DNA from: Fictibacillus sp. b24
Lineage (GTDB): Bacteria > Bacillota > Bacilli > Bacillales > Fictibacillaceae
DNA length: 64,000 nt
Direction of reading: 5' to 3'
Assembly (NCBI RefSeq): GCF_030348825.1
Contig: NZ_JAUCES010000005.1
Coordinates: forward strand, 1,426,001 to 1,490,000
Each line of letters begins with the position of its first letter. Positions within the stretch are counted from its first letter, which is position 1. Position numbers and translations under genes: made by a program. Below the pieces are notes generated by a model that ran no database searches, had not been told where the DNA came from, and saw only the letters and a list, made by a program, of their open reading frames with translations. Shown in pieces: positions 44,631-54,418 of the stretch.

Positions 44631-45743
44631 ATGAGTAAACGAGATTATTACGAAGTACTTGGATTAGATAAGAACGCCTCAGGTGATGAGGTGAAAAAAG
44701 CATACCGTAAACTTGCCAGAAAGTATCACCCAGATGTAAATAAAGAGGCAGATGCGGAAACAAAATTTAAAGAAGTAAAAGATGCATATGAAACGCTGAG
44801 CGACCCTCAAAAGAAAGCTCACTATGATCAATTTGGCCATACGGATCCAAATCAAGGATTCGGTGGAGGCGGAGCTGGTTTTGACGGCTTTGGCGATATA
44901 TTTGATATGTTTTTCGGTGGTGGCGGAGGAAGACGAAATCCAAATGCTCCTCGCCAAGGTAATGACCTTCAGTACGGACTGCGTCTTTCTTTTGAAGAAG
45001 CTGTGTTCGGAAAGGAAACCGATATTCAGATTCCTACAGAAGAGTCGTGTGCTACTTGTCACGGATCAGGTGCAAAGCCTGGAACAAAACCGGAAACGTG
45101 CTCACATTGTAATGGCAGCGGCCAGCTGAATGTTGAACAAAATACACCTTTTGGCCGAATTGTAAACAGAAGAGTATGTAACCATTGCAGTGGTAAAGGA
45201 AAGATTATTAAAGAAAAATGTAATACATGCCATGGTGCAGGAAAAGTACGCAAAAACAAGAAAATCTCAGTTAAAGTACCTGCTGGTGTTGATAATGGTC
45301 AGCAGATCCGTATGTCTGGACACGGAGAACCAGGCGTGAACGGCGGACCTGCAGGTGATCTTTATGTGGTGTTCCAAGTAGCAGATCATGAGTTCTTCGA
45401 GCGCGATGGAGATGATATCCTGTGCGAGATGCCATTGACGTTTTCTCAAGCAGCTCTGGGAGATGAAATAGAAGTCCCAACCTTGTACGGGAAAGTTAAG
45501 CTGAAGATTCCAGCAGGAACACAAACAGGAACTCATTTCCGCTTAAGAGGAAAAGGTGTGAAAAACGTTCATGGAAGAGGTCAAGGTGACCAGCATATTC
45601 AAGTAAAAGTCATAACACCTAAAAATCTTACCGAGAAACAAAAACAGCTGCTGCGTGACTTCTCAGAGATCAGCGGAAGCCTGCCAGATGAACAACAAGA
45701 TGGATTTTTCGATAAAGTAAAGCGCGCGTTCAAAGGCGACTAA
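44631..45743 (+). CDS. dnaJ: Chaperone DnaJ (Hsp40)
   Basis: A 370-residue co-chaperone of DnaK. The J domain has HPD (YHPDVNKE), then comes a Gly/Phe region. Four CxxCxGxG zinc repeats ([32 protein letters not shown]) and the C-terminal substrate domain follow. The start is ATG 44631 behind GGGAG; the ORF opens three codons earlier. Confidence 0.97.
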   Translation: MSKRDYYEVLGLDKNASGDEVKKAYRKLARKYHPDVNKEADAETKFKEVKDAYETLSDPQKKAHYDQFGHTDPNQGFGGGGAGFDGFGDIFDMFFGGGGGRRNPNAPRQGNDLQYGLRLSFEEAVFGKETDIQIPTEESCATCHGSGAKPGTKPETCSHCNGSGQLNVEQNTPFGRIVNRRVCNHCSGKGKIIKEKCNTCHGAGKVRKNKKISVKVPAGVDNGQQIRMSGHGEPGVNGGPAGDLYVVFQVADHEFFERDGDDILCEMPLTFSQAALGDEIEVPTLYGKVKLKIPAGTQTGTHFRLRGKGVKNVHGRGQGDQHIQVKVITPKNLTEKQKQLLRDFSEISGSLPDEQQDGFFDKVKRAFKGD

Positions 45744-45752
45744 ACAAACTCA

Positions 45753-45785
45753 GCATTCGAGTAACTTATTAACTTACTCGGATGC
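45753..45785 (+). terminator. dnaJ terminator
   Basis: GCATTCGAGTAA / TTACTCGGATGC with a short loop; the T-run is weak. Confidence 0.55.
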
Positions 45786-45811
45786 ATTTAATTGTTCTTT
45801 TTTAATTTAAA

Positions 45812-46033
45812 TGCTCTTTCTAAAAGTTGCTTAAGGTATTACTTTGTATTATTCTCATCATTGACAAGTTGATTGGAGCGTAAGGTGAGAGACTCCTGCG
45901 GGATGAGTGGGGCAGGTGAGACTCCTAACAGCGCAGAGCGCTAGGAGGCTCACCGCACACCCCGCGGAAAGCGAACACCTGGAGCGGAAATCAACTACTT
46001 TCAATAGCAACAAAGTTTTACGAAAACAGTCTA
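45812..46033 (+). repeat. Dispersed intergenic repeat, copy D
   Basis: Complete plus-oriented copy: GCTCTTTCTAAAAGTTGCTT, GTTGATTGGAGCG, AGACTCCTGCGGGA, GGTGAGACTCCTAACAGCGC...GCGCTAGGAGGCTCACC, CCCCGCGGAAAGCGAACACC, GGAAATCAACTACTTTCAA, AACAAAG. It separates dnaJ from prmA, which are adjacent in B. subtilis. Confidence 0.9.
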
Positions 46034-46076
46034 TTTAAAATATCTATAAGCCAAACTAACTAACGGAGTTGATATG

Positions 46077-47018
46077 ATGAAATGGTCAGAGATTAGCATC
46101 CACACTACTCAGGAAGCTGTTGAACCAGTATCGAATATTTTACATGAGGCAGGAGCAAGCGGAGTTGTGATTGAGGATGTTGATGACCTCTCTAAAGAGC
46201 GTCAATCCGTATTTGGCGAAATCTATCAGCTGAATCCATCTGATTATCCTTCTGAAGGCGTTATTTTAAAAGCGTACTTACCTGTAAATAGTTTTTTAGG
46301 TGAAACGGTCGAAGAGATCAAACAAGCGATTACGAATCTTGTTAAGTACGATATTGATATTGGGGCAAACACGATATCTATTTCAGAAGTGAATGAAGAA
46401 GAATGGGCAACTGCTTGGAAAAAATATTATAAGCCGGTAAAAATCTCAAAGAGAATTACAATTACCCCTACTTGGGAAGACTACAAGCCTGTAAATTCTG
46501 ATGAACTTATAATCGAATTAGATCCTGGGATGGCTTTTGGTACGGGAACACACCCTACAACTGTTATGAGCTTACAGGCTATCGAAAAATATATCAAAGA
46601 AGGCGATTCTGTTACTGATGTTGGAACAGGATCAGGAGTTTTAAGTATCGCGTCTGCTATGTTAGGTGCAAAACAAGTTGAAGCTTATGACCTTGATGAA
46701 GTAGCAGTGAACTCTGCCCGTTTAAATGTGAAGCTGAATAAGGTTCATACAAAAGTCCATGTAGACCAGAATGATCTCTTAAAAGGCATTGATGGTCCAG
46801 TCGATCTTGTTGTAGGAAACCTTTTGGCTGAAATCATTCTATTATTTGTCGAAGATACAGCAAAAGTATTGAAGCCGGGCGGATACTTTATTACATCAGG
46901 TATTATACAAGGTAAAAAACGCGATGTGAAAGAAAAGTTAGAACAACAAGGCTTTACCATCGTAGAAGTTTTAGAAATGGAAGATTGGGTAGCGATCGTT
47001 GCTCAAAATCAGAAATAA
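46077..47018 (+). CDS. prmA: Ribosomal protein L11 methyltransferase
   Basis: A SAM-dependent enzyme of 313 residues that trimethylates L11. The N-terminal substrate domain ([34 protein letters not shown]) is followed by [15 protein letters not shown] and motif [13 protein letters not shown], then [13 protein letters not shown] at 46077 is better placed after CGGAG than ATG at 46074. Confidence 0.95.
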   Translation: MKWSEISIHTTQEAVEPVSNILHEAGASGVVIEDVDDLSKERQSVFGEIYQLNPSDYPSEGVILKAYLPVNSFLGETVEEIKQAITNLVKYDIDIGANTISISEVNEEEWATAWKKYYKPVKISKRITITPTWEDYKPVNSDELIIELDPGMAFGTGTHPTTVMSLQAIEKYIKEGDSVTDVGTGSGVLSIASAMLGAKQVEAYDLDEVAVNSARLNVKLNKVHTKVHVDQNDLLKGIDGPVDLVVGNLLAEIILLFVEDTAKVLKPGGYFITSGIIQGKKRDVKEKLEQQGFTIVEVLEMEDWVAIVAQNQK

Positions 47019-47038
47019 GAAGATAGGAAGTGCGCTTC

Positions 47039-47791
47039 ATGCAAAGGTACTTTGTTCCGTCAGAAAACTGGAGAGATAACCGCGTGCTAATAACAGGCGA
47101 AGATGCGAAACACATCTTAAAAGTGATGAGAATGCAAGATGGAGATCACATCATCTGTTCGGATAACAACGGTCGTACCTCTTTGTGTGAAATCGTGGAG
47201 CTTGATGGTAACGTAGTTGAGGTACAAGTAGTTAAAGATGTTGAGACAGAAACTGAGATGCCTGTGTTTGTTACCATTGCACAGGGACTTCCAAAGGGAG
47301 ATAAGCTCGAGTATATTGTCCAAAAAGGCACAGAACTTGGAGCAGTATCCTTTTTCCCATATACAGCTGAGCGTTCAGTCGTAAAATGGGATGAAAAAAA
47401 AGCTTTGAAGAAACAAGACCGTTTAGAAAAAATTGCAAAAGAAGCTGCAGAACAGTCTCATAGAAGCAGGGTTCCAGAGATTCTGAAGCCAGGTTCTTTT
47501 TCTGATTTGCTTAAAATGGCAGAACAGTATAATATAAAAATCGTTGCGTTTGAAGAAGAAGCTAAACAACACGAATCATCACGTTTTGCTTCTGTTTTAA
47601 AAACAGCAGCTAAGGGAGATTCCATCCTCTGTGTCATTGGACCTGAGGGAGGAATCAGTCAAAAAGAAGCGATTTCTCTTAGTGAACGCGGATTTGTATT
47701 ATGCGGGCTTGGTCCCAGAATCTTAAGGACAGAAACAGCGCCATTATATATGTTATCTGCCATTTCTTATCATTTTGAATTAAAGGGGTGA
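47039..47791 (+). CDS. rsmE: 16S rRNA (uracil1498-N3)-methyltransferase
   Basis: A 250-residue SPOUT-class enzyme. An N-terminal PUA-like part (MQRYFVPSENW...ITGEDAKHILKVMRMQ) is followed by the knotted SAM site IGPEGGISQKE and LGPRILRTETAPL. ATG at 47039 follows AGGAAG. It overlaps the mtaB RBS region. Confidence 0.94.
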   Translation: MQRYFVPSENWRDNRVLITGEDAKHILKVMRMQDGDHIICSDNNGRTSLCEIVELDGNVVEVQVVKDVETETEMPVFVTIAQGLPKGDKLEYIVQKGTELGAVSFFPYTAERSVVKWDEKKALKKQDRLEKIAKEAAEQSHRSRVPEILKPGSFSDLLKMAEQYNIKIVAFEEEAKQHESSRFASVLKTAAKGDSILCVIGPEGGISQKEAISLSERGFVLCGLGPRILRTETAPLYMLSAISYHFELKG

Positions 47792-47796
47792 TTAAT

Positions 47797-49149
47797 ATGC
47801 CATCCGTTGCATTTCATACATTAGGTTGTAAAGTAAATCATTACGAAACAGAAGCAATCTGGCAGCTTTTTCAAGCTGAAGGATACGAACGAGCTGATTT
47901 TGACAATACAGCAGACGTCTATGTGATTAATACATGTACAGTTACAAACACTGGTGATAAAAAAAGCAGACAAGTAATCAGAAGAGCCATCCGTAAAAAT
48001 CCTGATGGGGTTATTTGTGTTACAGGTTGCTATGCTCAGACTTCACCAGCCGAAATTATGGCTATCCCGGGCGTAGATGTTGTTGTAGGTACACAAGATC
48101 GTTCTAAAATGCTTTCCTATATCCAACAATACAAAGAGGAACGTATGCCGATTAATGGTGTCTCTAACATTATGAAGGCACGAGTATATGAAGAATTAGA
48201 TGTGCCAGCTTTTACTGATCGAACAAGAGCATCATTAAAGATTCAAGAAGGCTGCAATAATTTCTGCACATTTTGTATTATTCCTTGGGCAAGAGGTCTT
48301 CTTCGTTCTCGAAAACCAGAAGATGTTCTTTCTCAAGCACAGCAGCTCGTTGATGCAGGATACAAAGAAATTGTTCTTACTGGAATCCATACAGCAGGTT
48401 ACGGTGAGGATATGAAAGATTATTCTTTTGCAAAACTGCTTGATGATTTAGATAAAAATATTTCGGGGCTTAAACGTATACGTATTTCTTCTATTGAGGC
48501 TAGTCAGATTTCTGATGAAGTGATTGAGGTAATGGGCAGATCTGACAAAGTGGTTCCCCATCTTCACATACCGCTTCAATCTGGTTCTAATTCAGTTCTG
48601 CAAAGAATGAGAAGAAAGTATTCGATGGAAATGTTTGGAGAAAGATTAGATCGTTTGAAAGAGGCGCTTCCGGGTCTGGCGATCACATCGGATGTTATAG
48701 TTGGGTTCCCAGGAGAGACAGAAGAAGAGTTTATGGAGACGTATCGATTCATTGAGAACCATAAATTTATGGAACTTCATGTATTTCCTTACTCGAAACG
48801 TACCGGTACCCCAGCTGCTAAGATGGAGAATCAGGTTCCAGAAGATGTTAAGAATGAACGTGTTCACAAGCTGATCGCATTATCCGATCAATTAGCGAAA
48901 GAATATGCTTCGAACTATGAAGATACAGTTGTTGAAGTTATTCCAGAAGAAGCTTTTAAAGAAGAAGCTGGAAGCAATTTATTTGTAGGATATACGCCAA
49001 ATTATCTAAAAGTTGTATTTGAAGGCAGCGAAGAGATGATCGGTAAATTAGTGAAAGTGAAAATTACTGAAGCTGGGTATCCTTATAATAAAGGTGTATT
49101 TGTAAAACAAGAAATGGAAGAAATCCTGAAGCAAGCTGTTTCAAGCTAA
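47797..49149 (+). CDS. mtaB: tRNA (N6-threonylcarbamoyladenosine37-C2)-methylthiotransferase
   Basis: A radical-SAM methylthiotransferase of about 450 residues that makes ms2t6A37 in tRNA for ANN codons. The N-terminal Fe-S domain has cysteines in LGCKVNHYE, INTCTVT and TGCYAQ. The radical SAM motif is CNNFCTFCIIP, and a TRAM domain closes the C-terminus. ATG at 47797 lies behind AAAGGGGTGA at the end of rsmE. Confidence 0.95.
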   Translation: MPSVAFHTLGCKVNHYETEAIWQLFQAEGYERADFDNTADVYVINTCTVTNTGDKKSRQVIRRAIRKNPDGVICVTGCYAQTSPAEIMAIPGVDVVVGTQDRSKMLSYIQQYKEERMPINGVSNIMKARVYEELDVPAFTDRTRASLKIQEGCNNFCTFCIIPWARGLLRSRKPEDVLSQAQQLVDAGYKEIVLTGIHTAGYGEDMKDYSFAKLLDDLDKNISGLKRIRISSIEASQISDEVIEVMGRSDKVVPHLHIPLQSGSNSVLQRMRRKYSMEMFGERLDRLKEALPGLAITSDVIVGFPGETEEEFMETYRFIENHKFMELHVFPYSKRTGTPAAKMENQVPEDVKNERVHKLIALSDQLAKEYASNYEDTVVEVIPEEAFKEEAGSNLFVGYTPNYLKVVFEGSEEMIGKLVKVKITEAGYPYNKGVFVKQEMEEILKQAVSS

Positions 49150-49181
49150 CATCCTGGAGTTCATGCCAGGGTGTTTTTTTA
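49149..49181 (+). terminator. mtaB terminator
   Basis: CATCCTGG / CCAGGGTG with a 9-base loop, then seven T, directly behind the mtaB stop. Confidence 0.8.
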
Positions 49182-49183
49182 GG

Positions 49184-49400
49184 TGGCTGTTTTCGTAAAC
49201 TTTGATGCTATTGAAAGACGTTGATTTCCGTTCCAGGTGCTCGCTTTCCGCGGGGCAGGCGGTGAGCCACATTCGAACGTTTTACTTTTAAGTGTCTCAC
49301 CTGCCCGCCTGTCCCGCAGGAGTCTCCCACCTTCCACTCCAATCAACTGTCATAGAAGAAAAATGATGTTTAAAAGCAACAATCTTCTAGAAAAGAGCCT
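49184..49400 (-). repeat. Dispersed intergenic repeat, copy E
   Basis: Minus orientation and complete: GGCTGTTTTCGTAAACTTTG, GAAAGACGTTGATTTCCG, GCTCGCTTTCCGCGGGGCAG, GTGAGCCACATTCGAACG...CTTTTAAGTGTCTCACC, CCCGCAGGAGTCTCCCACC, CACTCCAATCAAC, AAAGCAACAATCTTCTAGAAAAGAGCC. Confidence 0.9.
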
Positions 49401-49470
49401 TTTAGGTTGTTTTCGCATACAATGTTGCTCTTGATAATAGCTAATTTCCGCTCCAGCTTGCTAATGAAGA
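49401..49470 (-). repeat. Truncated left end of the dispersed repeat (copy I)
   Basis: GGTTGTTTTCGCATACAATGTTGCTCTTGATAATAGCTAATTTCCGCTCCAG repeats the first part of copy E, which ends just before it, and then breaks off at TTGCTAATGAAGAG. It is split here by positions 49403-49454. Confidence 0.65.
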
Positions 49471-49599
49471 GAAAAAACAAACAATGTTTACAAAAACACC
49501 GAATTATTATTTAAAATTTGAAGCAACTCGATTTATGTCGAATTATTTGATATGATACTAACGGTGTTTAATTTTTTATTTAAGAAAGGGTTTGTTGAA

Positions 49600-50274
49600 A
49601 TGAGCAATTTAAACGTTGCAAGAATGATTGACCACACAGCATTAAAAGCAGATACTTCAAAGCAAGAGATCTTAACTCTTTGTGAAGAAGCTAAAAAATA
49701 TAATTTCTTTTCTGTATGTGTTAATCCGACTTGGGTTTATACAGCATTTGAACAATTAAAGGATTCAGATGTTGCCGTTTGTACGGTAATTGGTTTCCCA
49801 TTAGGTGCAAATACACCAGAAGTAAAGGCATTTGAAACAAAGAATGCGATTGAAAATGGTGCTACTGAAGTTGATATGGTTATTAACATTGGTGCTTTAA
49901 AAGATGGAAACTATGAACTAGTTGAACAAGATGTTCGTGCAGTAGTTGAAGCAGCTAAAGGCAAGGCACTTACTAAAATTATTATTGAAACGTCTCTTTT
50001 AACGAATGAAGAAAAAGTTAAAGCATGTGAAATTGCTGTAAAAGCTGGTATTGACTTCGTTAAAACATCTACTGGATTTTCAACTGGCGGAGCGACTGTT
50101 GAAGATGTTAAGTTAATGCGTGAAACAGTTGGACCAAACATTGGTGTAAAAGCATCTGGTGCTGTACGTGACCGTGAAACAGCTTTAGCTATGATCGAAG
50201 CTGGTGCGACTCGTATTGGTGCTAGTGCAGGAATCGCAATTGTTGAAGGCGGAACATCCACTTCAGACTATTAA
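49600..50274 (+). CDS. deoC: Deoxyribose-phosphate aldolase
   Basis: A class I aldolase of 224 residues that cleaves 2-deoxyribose 5-phosphate to acetaldehyde and glyceraldehyde 3-phosphate in deoxynucleoside breakdown. The Schiff-base lysine is in [15 protein letters not shown], with the second lysine in [16 protein letters not shown] fits ATG at 49600, 16 codons inside the longest ORF. No other deo genes are next to it; cdd lies 10 kb away. Confidence 0.95.
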   Translation: MSNLNVARMIDHTALKADTSKQEILTLCEEAKKYNFFSVCVNPTWVYTAFEQLKDSDVAVCTVIGFPLGANTPEVKAFETKNAIENGATEVDMVINIGALKDGNYELVEQDVRAVVEAAKGKALTKIIIETSLLTNEEKVKACEIAVKAGIDFVKTSTGFSTGGATVEDVKLMRETVGPNIGVKASGAVRDRETALAMIEAGATRIGASAGIAIVEGGTSTSDY

Positions 50275-50327
50275 TATCTGTTTTTAAATAATTACCTGCT
50301 CTCTCCGACCAACTTGTTTAAATTAAG

Positions 50328-50356
50328 TTGACCGTATTGCAAGGATATATTATAAT
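50328..50356 (+). promoter_or_regulatory. Sigma-A promoter of rpsU-yqeY
   Basis: TTGACC, 17 bases, TATAAT, about 64 bases before the rpsU start codon. Confidence 0.8.
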
Positions 50357-50419
50357 GGCAAAAGATATGTGACGCATCTTTACTTTATGTAAGGGTGGTC
50401 TGGAGGGAGGGAAATACAA

Positions 50420-50593
50420 ATGGCAGAAACACGTATTCGCAAGAATGAATCCATTGATGATGCTCTTCGTCGTTTTAAAAGATCCGTTTCCAAAGATGGA
50501 ACATTGGCTGAAGTTAAAAAGCGCAAGCATTATGAAAAGCCAAGCGTAAAGCGTAAGAAGAAGGCTGAGGCAGCAAGAAAGCGTAAGTTCTAA
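50420..50593 (+). CDS. rpsU: 30S ribosomal protein S21
   Basis: A 57-residue, very basic protein: [19 protein letters not shown], then [20 protein letters not shown] and a Lys/Arg-rich tail, typical of S21. The RBS is GGAGGGAGG. It is co-transcribed with yqeY, 20 bases downstream. Confidence 0.97.
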   Translation: MAETRIRKNESIDDALRRFKRSVSKDGTLAEVKKRKHYEKPSVKRKKKAEAARKRKF

Positions 50594-50613
50594 GCGGGGT
50601 GTAAGTAAGAAAT

Positions 50614-51057
50614 ATGAGTCTTCTTAACGATTTAAATCAAGATATGAAACAAGCGATGAAGGACAAGAACAAGCAAAAGCTTTCTGTTATTCGTATGCTT
50701 AAGGCATCACTTCAAAATGAAGCCATCAAGCTAGGACGCGAATTAAATGAGGAAGAAGAGCTTACCGTTCTTGTACGCGAAATGAAACAAAGAAAAGACT
50801 CCCTCCAAGAATTCGAAAAAGCTGGCCGCGATGATTTAGTCGCTGGTCTTCAAGATGAAATTGCTGTTCTTACGCCATACTTACCAAAACAGCTTACAGA
50901 AGAAGAACTGCAAGAAATCGTTGCTCAAACGATTTCTGAAACAGGTGCTGCTTCAAAAGCTGATATGGGTAAAGTTATGGGTGCTCTTATGCCGAAAGTT
51001 AAAGGGAAAGCCGATGGCGGACTCGTTAACCGTATTGTGCAGCAACAATTATCATAA
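50614..51057 (+). CDS. yqeY: YqeY, GatB/YqeY-domain protein
   Basis: A 147-residue helical protein with the GatB/YqeY tRNA-binding-like domain: [38 protein letters not shown] at the start and [24 protein letters not shown] at the end. The stand-alone role is not known; linkage to rpsU is conserved. Confidence 0.93.
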   Translation: MSLLNDLNQDMKQAMKDKNKQKLSVIRMLKASLQNEAIKLGRELNEEEELTVLVREMKQRKDSLQEFEKAGRDDLVAGLQDEIAVLTPYLPKQLTEEELQEIVAQTISETGAASKADMGKVMGALMPKVKGKADGGLVNRIVQQQLS

Positions 51058-51065
51058 TTGAATTG

Positions 51066-51098
51066 ACAAACGCTCTGTATACTATACAGAGCGTTTTC
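51066..51098 (+). terminator. yqeY terminator
   Basis: AACGCTCTGTATA / TATACAGAGCGTT with T-rich tail, an almost perfect hairpin. Confidence 0.85.
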
Positions 51099-51157
51099 TT
51101 ATTTTTTGAAACTTTTCCCACAAAATAACGTAAAATAAAAATGAAGGGGGGGTTCTT

Positions 51158-52486
51158 GTGAAAAAAACCCGTTTATTCATATATATGCTTTGTCTTTTAT
51201 GGGGGATATACGGTTTGATTTCTACACAGCATGTTTTCTCTGCTGGAAAAGGGAAGACTGTAACTTTTATTCCAGTTGAACATGAGGTTGAGAGAGGTCT
51301 CGAAGCTTTTTTAGAACGAAGTATTAAAAAAGCAGAAGAAGATGGTACTGATCATATTGTACTTGAAATCTACACACCAGGAGGCAGAGTAGACGCCGCA
51401 TTACATATAGCAAAAGTCATGCGGGAAACAGAGATTCCGATTACGGCTTATGTCGTGAAGAATGCTTTTTCTGCAGGAGCTTATATAGCTCTTAATGCCG
51501 ATCAAATTGTCATGAAGCCTTCTACTACCATTGGATCAGCAGCTGTTATCGATGGCCAAGGTAATGCGGCAGGTCAAAAAGCAGAATCTGCATGGAAGGC
51601 AGAAATGCTAGCAGCAGCCGAGCTGAATGACAGAGATCCATTGTATGCTGAAGCAATGGTAGATCCAGACATCGAGATATCAGCTTTGAATGTAAAAAAA
51701 GGAGATTTGCTAACGTTAACAGCTAGTGAAGCTTTAAAGGTTGGTTACGCTGAGAAAATTGCTCAAGACAGGCAGGAGCTTTTATCGTACTTAAACTTAG
51801 AAGATGCTAAAGTTTTAGAATCCAATCCTACATTTGCTGATAAGATAGCCCGGTTCGTTACAAATCCAGTAGTTGTACCGATCTTACTTTCATTAGGAAG
51901 CCTAGGCCTCGTTTTAGAGCTATATACACCAGGATTCGGGCTTGCAGGCTCAATCGGAGCGCTATCATTAATGTTGTTTTTTTATGGCCACATGATTGCA
52001 GGTCTTGCTGGCTGGGAAGCCATTATATTGTTTGGTGTCGGATTAGTTCTGATCATATTGGAGTTATTTCTGCCTGGAGGAATTATGGGCATACTGGGGG
52101 TGGCAGCAATGTTAACGGGGTTGATACTCGCTGGCGGTTCGCTATCTGGAATTCTGATCGCGATTGCAATCGCAATTGTTGTAACAATTATAGGGTCTTA
52201 CTTTTTTATTAAATCTTTTGGATACAATGGGCCTTTGAAACGGTTAGTTCTTTTTGATTCAACCAGTTCTGAAAAAGGTTACCTCTCCCATCAAGAGCGT
52301 ATAGATCTAACTGGCAGAACAGGTGTAACAGCTACACCATTGAGACCATCAGGCAGTGTGAAGGTTGATGAGGAATATCTCGATGTTGTTACAGAAGGCT
52401 CTTATATTGAAAAAGGTCAACTAGTAAAGATTGTAAAAGTTAGTGGAGGACGTGTCGTTGTCAGATCAGTTGAAAATAATGAATGA
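51158..52486 (+). CDS. nfeD: NfeD membrane protease-like protein (long form)
   Basis: 442 residues: signal peptide (to about residue 30), a ClpP-like periplasmic-side serine protease domain with the nucleophile in NAFSAGAYIAL and TTIGSAAVI, and four to five membrane helices. A C-terminal OB-fold NfeD domain ends it (GRTGVTATPLRPSGSVKVDEEYLDVVTEG). NfeD partners with the flotillin encoded next to it. B. subtilis name yqeZ. Confidence 0.92.
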   Translation: MKKTRLFIYMLCLLWGIYGLISTQHVFSAGKGKTVTFIPVEHEVERGLEAFLERSIKKAEEDGTDHIVLEIYTPGGRVDAALHIAKVMRETEIPITAYVVKNAFSAGAYIALNADQIVMKPSTTIGSAAVIDGQGNAAGQKAESAWKAEMLAAAELNDRDPLYAEAMVDPDIEISALNVKKGDLLTLTASEALKVGYAEKIAQDRQELLSYLNLEDAKVLESNPTFADKIARFVTNPVVVPILLSLGSLGLVLELYTPGFGLAGSIGALSLMLFFYGHMIAGLAGWEAIILFGVGLVLIILELFLPGGIMGILGVAAMLTGLILAGGSLSGILIAIAIAIVVTIIGSYFFIKSFGYNGPLKRLVLFDSTSSEKGYLSHQERIDLTGRTGVTATPLRPSGSVKVDEEYLDVVTEGSYIEKGQLVKIVKVSGGRVVVRSVENNE

Positions 52487-52501
52487 ATGGAGTGTGTGTG
52501 A

Positions 52502-53512
52502 ATGTTAGAATTCGGTTCTATCGCAAGTATTGTAATTATCGGACTCATTGTTATTGGTTTAGCAGTATTATTTACTTTTGTCCCAGTAATGCTATGGATC
52601 TCAGCATTAGCTGCAGGTGTTAGAGTGGGAATCTTTACTTTAGTAGGGATGAGATTAAGAAGGGTTATTCCGAATCGCGTAGTTAACCCATTAATCAAAG
52701 CTGTAAAAGCTGGATTAGGCTTGAGTACCAATCAGCTTGAGAGTCATTACCTGGCTGGAGGGAACGTAGACCGCGTCGTTAACGCATTAATTGCTGCACA
52801 CCGTGCAAATATAGAACTGAGCTTTGAAAGAGCCGCAGCAATCGACTTGGCAGGACGTGATGTACTTGAAGCCGTTCAGATGAGTGTTAACCCAAAAGTA
52901 ATAGAAACTCCTTTCATTGCCGGTGTGGCTTTAGATGGAATTGAAGTTAAAGCAAAAGCTAGAATCACGGTTCGTGCAAACATCGACCGCCTTGTAGGGG
53001 GAGCTGGAGAAGAAACAATTATCGCCCGTGTTGGTGAGGGGATCGTAAGTACAATCGGTTCATCTGAAACGCATAAAAAAGTTCTTGAAAATCCAGATTT
53101 AATTTCTCAAACGGTATTATCAAAAGGACTGGACGCAGGCACAGCTTTCGAAATTCTATCCATTGATATTGCGGATATTGATATCGGTAAAAACATTGGG
53201 GCTGAACTTCAAACAGATCAAGCTATGGCTGATAAGAATATTGCTCAAGCAAAAGCCGAAGAGAGACGTGCCATGGCCGTTGCTAATGAACAAGAGATGA
53301 AGGCAAGAGTTCAGGAGATGAGAGCAAAAGTTGTGGAAGCAGAAGCAGAGGTTCCTATGGCTTTAGCAGAAGCGCTTAGATCAGGAAACATGGGCTTTAT
53401 GGATTATATGAACATGAAGAACATTATGGCAGACACAACGATGCGTGAATCCATCAGCAAGTCCTCTAATACAGATAAAGAGAACAACGATGATAAAGGA
53501 CGGAAGATTTAA
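52502..53512 (+). CDS. floA: Flotillin-like protein FloA
   Basis: Scaffold of functional membrane microdomains; 336 residues. A membrane hairpin (about 8-40) is followed by the SPFH/PHB-type domain ([58 protein letters not shown]) and Ala/Glu-rich coiled coil with the typical [24 protein letters not shown] part. It starts 15 bases after nfeD. Confidence 0.95.
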   Translation: MLEFGSIASIVIIGLIVIGLAVLFTFVPVMLWISALAAGVRVGIFTLVGMRLRRVIPNRVVNPLIKAVKAGLGLSTNQLESHYLAGGNVDRVVNALIAAHRANIELSFERAAAIDLAGRDVLEAVQMSVNPKVIETPFIAGVALDGIEVKAKARITVRANIDRLVGGAGEETIIARVGEGIVSTIGSSETHKKVLENPDLISQTVLSKGLDAGTAFEILSIDIADIDIGKNIGAELQTDQAMADKNIAQAKAEERRAMAVANEQEMKARVQEMRAKVVEAEAEVPMALAEALRSGNMGFMDYMNMKNIMADTTMRESISKSSNTDKENNDDKGRKI

Positions 53513-53514
53513 AG

Positions 53515-53934
53515 ATGAACATCTTTGAAGCGATTCTTGAACTGCTGTTTGCGAATATCTTTTTTGTTATTCTGGTTGCAGGTGGGATATTTAGCTTCTT
53601 TAAAAGGATGAAAGAAACTCAGAATACCTCGAGACCTGTGCCTGATAGACGTGCAGCGGAACAACCAAAACAAACCGTCTCTCCTTTTGGCAGTCCAGCA
53701 CAGGTTGAACATCAAGAAATCGCTGAAAGTAAAGCTGCAGAGGTTGGAGGCAAGAAATACGAAAGGCAGACGCCTAAACGTCAAAAAAGTGCCGATTTTA
53801 ATAATCGATCGAACCGTTACCAAGATAAAGAAGAAGAAATTCTGAGCAGCTTTAAAGTAGATCAGCAAGAACTCCAAAAAGCGATTATCTGGTCTGAAAT
53901 TCTTTCTAAACCTAAAGCTATGCAAAAGCGATAG
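53515..53934 (+). CDS. yqfB: YqfB-like small membrane protein
   Basis: 139 residues: one N-terminal membrane helix (ILELLFANIFFVILVAGGIFSFF), then a charged, Gln/Lys/Arg-rich soluble part ending FKVDQQELQKAIIWSEILSKPKAMQKR. By position after floA it corresponds to B. subtilis yqfB, though similarity was judged only by build. It begins two bases after floA, so a role with the flotillin-NfeD pair is plausible (inference). Confidence 0.75.
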   Translation: MNIFEAILELLFANIFFVILVAGGIFSFFKRMKETQNTSRPVPDRRAAEQPKQTVSPFGSPAQVEHQEIAESKAAEVGGKKYERQTPKRQKSADFNNRSNRYQDKEEEILSSFKVDQQELQKAIIWSEILSKPKAMQKR

Positions 53935-54110
53935 AGTATCTAAACAAATGACTCTTTTGCATTAGTTTTTTTCTAAAGAAATGCTGCCACTGGCTTTCTC
54001 TATTCTTATCATTACTTTCAGCGCAGCCATGCGAAAACAGCGAAACGAAACAATGAAATAGTGATAGTTTACCCCCTGCTCTCATAAAAATGGAGAGAGG
54101 GGGTTTTTTT

Positions 54111-54392
54111 ATGGGAAAATTGCGGCAGCAAGTAAACAAATGGATGATGCAGAACCTTGAACTACCAGCAGATGTAGTGATGGATTTACCCCGAATCACG
54201 ATGATTGGACAATTACACATATATATTGAAAACCACAGAGGTGTAAAAGCTTTTTCGAATGAACAGCTTACACTCAAATTAAAACAAGGGACTCTCGTTA
54301 TTAAAGGAAGTGAATTTGTCATTAAAACCATCTTATCGGAAGAAATCTTACTTGAAGGTACGATATCTTCAGTTGATTTTAAAAATGAATAA
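54111..54392 (+). CDS. yqfC: Sporulation protein YqfC
   Basis: 93 residues, beta-rich: LELPADVVMDLPRITMIGQLHIYIENHRGVKAFSNEQLTLK matches the YabP/YqfC family, made in the mother cell in sporulation. GAGAGAGGGGG before ATG at 54111 decides the start, with GGG partly in the T-run. The 176-base space upstream of it holds no recognisable feature besides a possible sigma-E promoter, for which I see only CATAAAAAT at 54083. Confidence 0.88.
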   Translation: MGKLRQQVNKWMMQNLELPADVVMDLPRITMIGQLHIYIENHRGVKAFSNEQLTLKLKQGTLVIKGSEFVIKTILSEEILLEGTISSVDFKNE

Positions 54393-54418
54393 CGTGTTGA
54401 TGAATAGGGAGGGACAAG